A stretch of DNA of 64,000 nt from contig NZ_JAYGIG010000114.1 in NCBI RefSeq assembly GCF_034932105.1, positions 1 to 64,000 on the forward strand. Reading direction: 5' to 3'. The notes beneath the pieces are model-generated. The model ran no database searches. It was not told where the DNA came from and was given only the letters and a program-made list of their open reading frames with translations. This document shows positions 60,811-64,000 of the stretch, in pieces. A program made the position numbers and the translations under genes. Each line of letters opens with the position of its first letter. The first letter of the stretch is position 1. This stretch comes from Leptothoe sp034932105. Lineage in GTDB: Bacteria; Cyanobacteriota; Cyanobacteriia; Phormidesmidales; Phormidesmidaceae.

Positions 60811-61449
60811 GTGTCTGTCGGTATCCTCGGAACAAAGCTGGGCATGACTCAGGTGTTTGATGACACTGGCAATGCTGTGCCAGTAACGGTCATTCAAGCT
60901 GGACCCTGTGTTGTCACCCAAGTTAAAACGAAGCAAACCGATGGCTACTGCGCCGTGCAGATTGGCTATCAGGAAGTGGCAGAGAAAGCATTGAGTCGGC
61001 CTGAATTAGGCCATCTCAAAAAGGCCGGGTCTTTTACCCTGCGTCATCTGCGCGAATATCGCATTAAGGACAGTTCGACGTTTGAACTGGGGCAGTCCGT
61101 GACCGCAGACATTTTTGAAGCGGGTCAGCTAGTGGATGTTTCCGGTAAGAGCATCGGTAAAGGATTTTCAGGTCTCCAGAAACGGCACAACTTTAGCCGT
61201 GGTCCCATGACCCACGGTTCTAAGAACCATCGTCAACCCGGTTCCATTGGTCCTGGTACAACGCCCGGCCGAGTTTATCCCGGCAAGAAGATGGCTGGTC
61301 AGCTGGGTAATGCCCAGGTCACAGTGCGTAAGCTTTCTGTGGTCAGGGTTGATAGCGAGCGTAATGTTTTGCTTATTAAAGGTGCCGTTCCCGGTAAGCC
61401 GGGCGCATTGTTGAACATTGCCCCTGCAAATGTCGTCGGCGAGAAGTAA
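60811..61449 (+). CDS. rplC: 50S ribosomal protein L3
   Basis: First gene of the S10 operon; early-assembly large-subunit protein near the peptidyl-transferase centre. The N-terminal SVGILGTKLGMTQVFDDTGN and the central RGPMTHGSKNHRQPGSIGPG with TTPGRVYPGKKMAGQ are diagnostic. I chose GTG 60811, preceded by GGAG (60800-60803) at 7 nt, giving 212 residues. Confidence 0.97.
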   Translation: MSVGILGTKLGMTQVFDDTGNAVPVTVIQAGPCVVTQVKTKQTDGYCAVQIGYQEVAEKALSRPELGHLKKAGSFTLRHLREYRIKDSSTFELGQSVTADIFEAGQLVDVSGKSIGKGFSGLQKRHNFSRGPMTHGSKNHRQPGSIGPGTTPGRVYPGKKMAGQLGNAQVTVRKLSVVRVDSERNVLLIKGAVPGKPGALLNIAPANVVGEK

Positions 61450-61467
61450 GGGGGCTAGGAACTCACT

Positions 61468-62100
61468 ATGGTTGATTGCGTAGTAAAAGATTGGCAGGGT
61501 GCCGACGCCGGTACGGCCATCCTTGATTTAAAAGTTGCAAACGAAGATAACGCCGCCCACATTGTGCATCGTGCCATCGTGCGTCAGATGCACAATTCTC
61601 GCCAAGGTACGTTATCCTCCAAGACTCGTTCTGAGGTGCGAGGCGGTGGTCGTAAACCCTGGCGTCAAAAAGGAACTGGCCGTGCTCGTGCCGGTTCGAA
61701 TCGCTCACCCCTATGGCGTGGCGGTGGTGTGACATTTGGCCCTAAGCCCCGCGACTTTGAAGTCAAGATGAATCGCAAAGAGCGGCGCTTAGCGCTGCGT
61801 ACAGCGTTTCAAAGCCGGGTTGAAGACATGGTAGTGGTCCAAAACTTTGCCGATCAGCTCTCTGCACCTAAAACAAAAGAGGTGCTTGCCGCCATGGGGC
61901 GTTGGGGTGTTGAGTCCGATGAGAAGGTTTTAATGATCACGGCCGAAAAAAACGACGTGGTTTATCGCTCTGTGCGAAACGTCGCCAATATTAAGCTCAT
62001 TCTGGCTACCAACCTGAATGCCTATGACATCGTTCTGGCCGATCGACTGGTTGTGACCGCTGCTGCTCTCGAAAAAATCCAGGAGGTGTACAGTGCCTAA
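61468..62100 (+). CDS. rplD: 50S ribosomal protein L4
   Basis: Lines the nascent-peptide exit tunnel; in some bacteria it also represses its own operon. Diagnostic blocks: RQGTLSSKTRSEVRGGGRKP, WRQKGTGRARAGSNRSPLWR and FGPKPRDFEVKMNRKERRLA. The 210-residue length is normal. It begins 18 bp after rplC and its stop overlaps the rplW start by 8 bp. Confidence 0.97.
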   Translation: MVDCVVKDWQGADAGTAILDLKVANEDNAAHIVHRAIVRQMHNSRQGTLSSKTRSEVRGGGRKPWRQKGTGRARAGSNRSPLWRGGGVTFGPKPRDFEVKMNRKERRLALRTAFQSRVEDMVVVQNFADQLSAPKTKEVLAAMGRWGVESDEKVLMITAEKNDVVYRSVRNVANIKLILATNLNAYDIVLADRLVVTAAALEKIQEVYSA

Positions 62101-62398
62101 GGCGATTGACCCCCGAAATCTACCCGATATTATTCGGAAACCGCTGATTACCGAAAAAGCAACTTTGAATCTGGAAAATAACCAGTACACATTTGAGGTT
62201 GCACCCAAGGCGACAAAGCCCGAAATCAAAGCAGCGGTTGAAGCGTTGTTTGAGGTAAAGGTAACTGGTATTAGCACCATGAATCCTCCCCGCAAGAAAA
62301 AGCGGTTGGGCCGCTTTGTTGGCTATAAACCTACCTATAAGCGGGCAGTTGTCACCCTGGCCGAGGGTGATAGTATTCCCCTCTTCCCCGATGTCTAG
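62093..62398 (+). CDS. rplW: 50S ribosomal protein L23
   Basis: Exit-site protein that docks trigger factor and SRP. Diagnostic blocks: DIIRKPLITEKATLNLE, NQYTFEVAPKATKPEIKAAV and GRFVGYKPTYKRAVVTL. It starts with GTG at 62093, overlapping rplD, with AGGAGG (62081-62086) 6 nt upstream. The 101-residue length is normal. Confidence 0.97.
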   Translation: MPKAIDPRNLPDIIRKPLITEKATLNLENNQYTFEVAPKATKPEIKAAVEALFEVKVTGISTMNPPRKKKRLGRFVGYKPTYKRAVVTLAEGDSIPLFPDV

Positions 62399-62436
62399 AA
62401 CCGACCTTAGCACTCCATTAGTTTTCAGATAAAATC

Positions 62437-63300
62437 ATGGGAATTCGTACTTATCGGCCTCTGACTCCAGGTACTCGTGAGCGCAGTGTTTCTGATTTTT
62501 CAGAAATTACTCGGAGCAAGCCGGAAAAGAAACTAACGCAATCTATCCATCGTGCTAAGGGGCGAAATAACCGCGGGGTAATTACCTGTCGTCATCGTGG
62601 TGGTGGGCATAAGCGCCTCTATCGCACGGTTGATTTCAAGCGTGACAAGTTAGAGATGACGGCTGAAGTGCTCTCGGTTGAATACGATCCCAACCGGAAT
62701 GCTCGCATTTCTCTCGTTCAATACGAGGATGGTGAAAAGCGTTATATTCTTCACCCCGCAGGCTTGGCGGTTGGTTCGACCATTGTGGCCAGTCCTGATG
62801 CCCCTCTGGAAGTTGGCAATGCCTTGCCCCTGCATAAGATGCCCCTGGGTACCGCTGTTCACAATGTTGAGCTATATCCCGGTCGTGGTGGTCAAATTGT
62901 TCGTGCTGCCGGTGCTTCTGCCCAGGTGATGGCCAAAGAAGGTGGCTATGTCACCCTCAAGCTGCCCTCCAGTGAAGTGCGGATGGTTCGACGTGAGTGT
63001 TACGCCACGATTGGTCAGGTGGGCAACGTCGAAGCACGTAACGTCACCCTGGGTAAAGCCGGTCGGAAGCGTTGGTTGGGAAGACGTCCTGAAGTGCGTG
63101 GTAGTGTCATGAACCCGGTCGATCACCCCCATGGTGGTGGTGAAGGCCGTGCTCCCATCGGTCGCAGCGGCCCTGTTACTCCCTGGGGTAAGCCTGCTCT
63201 TGGCTACAAGACTCGCGATAAGAAGAAGGCTAGTACGTCGCTGATTGTGCGTCGTCGTCGTCGTTCTTCCAAGCGTGGTCGCGGTGGTCGTGATACATAG
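62437..63300 (+). CDS. rplB: 50S ribosomal protein L2
   Basis: Universal large-subunit core protein close to the peptidyl-transferase centre. Diagnostic blocks: GIRTYRPLTPGTRERSVSDF, HRGGGHKRLYRTVDFKR, GRGGQIVRAAGASAQVMAKE and GSVMNPVDHPHGGGEGRAPI with the conserved His. The 287-residue length is typical. It begins 38 bp after rplW. Confidence 0.98.
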   Translation: MGIRTYRPLTPGTRERSVSDFSEITRSKPEKKLTQSIHRAKGRNNRGVITCRHRGGGHKRLYRTVDFKRDKLEMTAEVLSVEYDPNRNARISLVQYEDGEKRYILHPAGLAVGSTIVASPDAPLEVGNALPLHKMPLGTAVHNVELYPGRGGQIVRAAGASAQVMAKEGGYVTLKLPSSEVRMVRRECYATIGQVGNVEARNVTLGKAGRKRWLGRRPEVRGSVMNPVDHPHGGGEGRAPIGRSGPVTPWGKPALGYKTRDKKKASTSLIVRRRRRSSKRGRGGRDT

Positions 63301-63381
63301 GTGTCTATCCAACGGGGTGGATTTGGCGGTTTACCACCCATGTCTTTGTTGTTCAACCGATTTTTTAAGGCTGGCGTAACT

Positions 63382-63663
63382 ATGTCTCGCTCTCTCAAAA
63401 AAGGTCCTTTTGTAGCGGATCATCTGCTCAAAAAGATTGAAAATCTCAATGTAAAAGGCGAGAAACAGGTGATCAAAACCTGGTCTCGTGCTTCCACAAT
63501 TATTCCTCAGATGATTGGTCATACCATTGCTGTCCATAACGGTCATCAACATGTGCCTGTCTATGTGAGCGAGCAAATGGTGGGTCACAAACTGGGTGAA
63601 TTTGCCCCTACGCGAACGTTTCGTGGGCATGTCAAAGGCGATAAGAAGGCGGCGAGACGTTAG
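63382..63663 (+). CDS. rpsS: 30S ribosomal protein S19
   Basis: Head protein of the small subunit. Diagnostic blocks: SRSLKKGPFVADHLLKKIE, IKTWSRASTIIPQMIGHTIA and HKLGEFAPTRTFRGHVK. I chose ATG 63382 (MSRSLKKGPF), giving 93 residues as usual; the frame is open back to 63301. Confidence 0.98.
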   Translation: MSRSLKKGPFVADHLLKKIENLNVKGEKQVIKTWSRASTIIPQMIGHTIAVHNGHQHVPVYVSEQMVGHKLGEFAPTRTFRGHVKGDKKAARR

Positions 63664-63674
63664 GAAGGTTAGCC

Positions 63675-64000
63675 ATGGTTGAAATCGATAGTAGTAATCA
63701 AGTGAAGTCTGTCGCTCGCTATATTCGGATGTCGCCCCATAAGGTGCGTCGGGTGCTCGATCAGATTCGTGGTCTTTCCTATCGGGAAGCACTCATTATT
63801 CTTGAGTTTATGCCTTATAAGTCGTGTGAACCGATTCTTAAAGTGCTGCGCTCTGCGGTAGCGAATGCTGAGCATAACAATGGTATGGATCCTGTGGAGC
63901 TGTACATCAGCGAAGCGTTTGCTGATCAAGGACCCGTGCTGAAGCGTTTTCGCCCAAGAGCCCAGGGGCGCGCCTATCAGATTCGGAAACCGACTTGTCA
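63675..64000 (+). CDS. rplV: 50S ribosomal protein L22 (cut by the window end)
   Basis: Partial gene starting at ATG 63675, 11 bp after rpsS, with AGGAAGG upstream. The first 108 codons show L22 features: ARYIRMSPHKVRRVLDQIRG, LRSAVANAEHNN and LKRFRPRAQGRAYQIRKPT, the tunnel hairpin that carries macrolide-resistance sites. The rest of the S10 operon (rpsC, rplP and so on) would follow outside the window. Confidence 0.96.
   Translation, partial: MVEIDSSNQVKSVARYIRMSPHKVRRVLDQIRGLSYREALIILEFMPYKSCEPILKVLRSAVANAEHNNGMDPVELYISEAFADQGPVLKRFRPRAQGRAYQIRKPTC

Overview
This window is chromosomal DNA from an oxygenic cyanobacterium. The direct evidence is a set of lineage-specific genes: psaC (photosystem I), psb27 (photosystem II assembly), ndhN (cyanobacterial/plastid NDH-1), ldpA (clock input), a SipA-type protein, a Ycf45-type R3H ATPase, crtB, and an MPBQ/MSBQ methyltransferase for plastoquinone/tocopherol. 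The palindrome GCGATCGC (HIP1), typical of many cyanobacteria, occurs many times inside genes (for example 2115-2122, 7786-7793, 11297-11304, 24880-24887). I see no prophage, transposase, CRISPR array or recognisable defence island. Most of the window is core chromosome, with intergenic spacers rich in short tandem repeats and hairpins.

Layout. 0-6.2 kb: class II aldolase, tRNA-Lys, SipA-like protein, a voltage-gated-type K+ channel, a hypothetical gene, a membrane Ser/Thr kinase and, divergent from it, argC. 6.5-18.4 kb: a DUF1350 hydrolase-like gene, a 1403-residue SNF2 helicase, an 1135-residue CBS-PAS-GGDEF-EAL signalling protein and a modular cell-wall amidase. 18.5-22.5 kb (minus): a hypothetical gene, an FAD monooxygenase with an internal 48-bp triplication, the quinone methyltransferase, a small membrane protein and peptide deformylase. 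22.7-30.6 kb: ftsX, psaC, acpP-fabF, transketolase, secG, gpmI. 31-45.4 kb: ABC-F ATPase, DUF928 and other exported proteins, an AAA+ ATPase, aroQ, a 43-residue small protein, cinA, a GT39-type glycosyltransferase, a WecA-type transferase, glyA, crtB and an RRM protein.

46-64 kb: an M48-family membrane protein with a damaged HExxH motif, an SbcD-like nuclease, prfA, then the alpha-operon ribosomal block on the minus strand (rpmJ-rpsM-rpsK-rpoA-rplQ-truA-rplM-rpsI-rpmE). A minus-strand block follows (psb27, ycf45-type gene, ldpA, ndhN), and then the S10 operon on the plus strand (rplC-rplD-rplW-rplB-rpsS-rplV, running off the end). In many cyanobacteria the S10, spc and alpha blocks form one collinear cluster; here the S10 and alpha blocks point away from each other with photosynthesis-related genes between them.

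Functional themes: carbon metabolism (fba, tkt, gpmI), fatty-acid initiation and elongation (acpP, fabF), photosynthetic electron transport and quinone/carotenoid synthesis, cell envelope, and translation. Nothing here looks like a complete undescribed multigene system. The best leads are the FAD monooxygenase next to the quinone methyltransferase, the M48 protein with YELSH in place of HExxH, the kinase lacking the catalytic-loop Asn, the split ribosomal cluster with a terminator-like hairpin between rpoA and rplQ, and a 43-residue conserved-looking small ORF.
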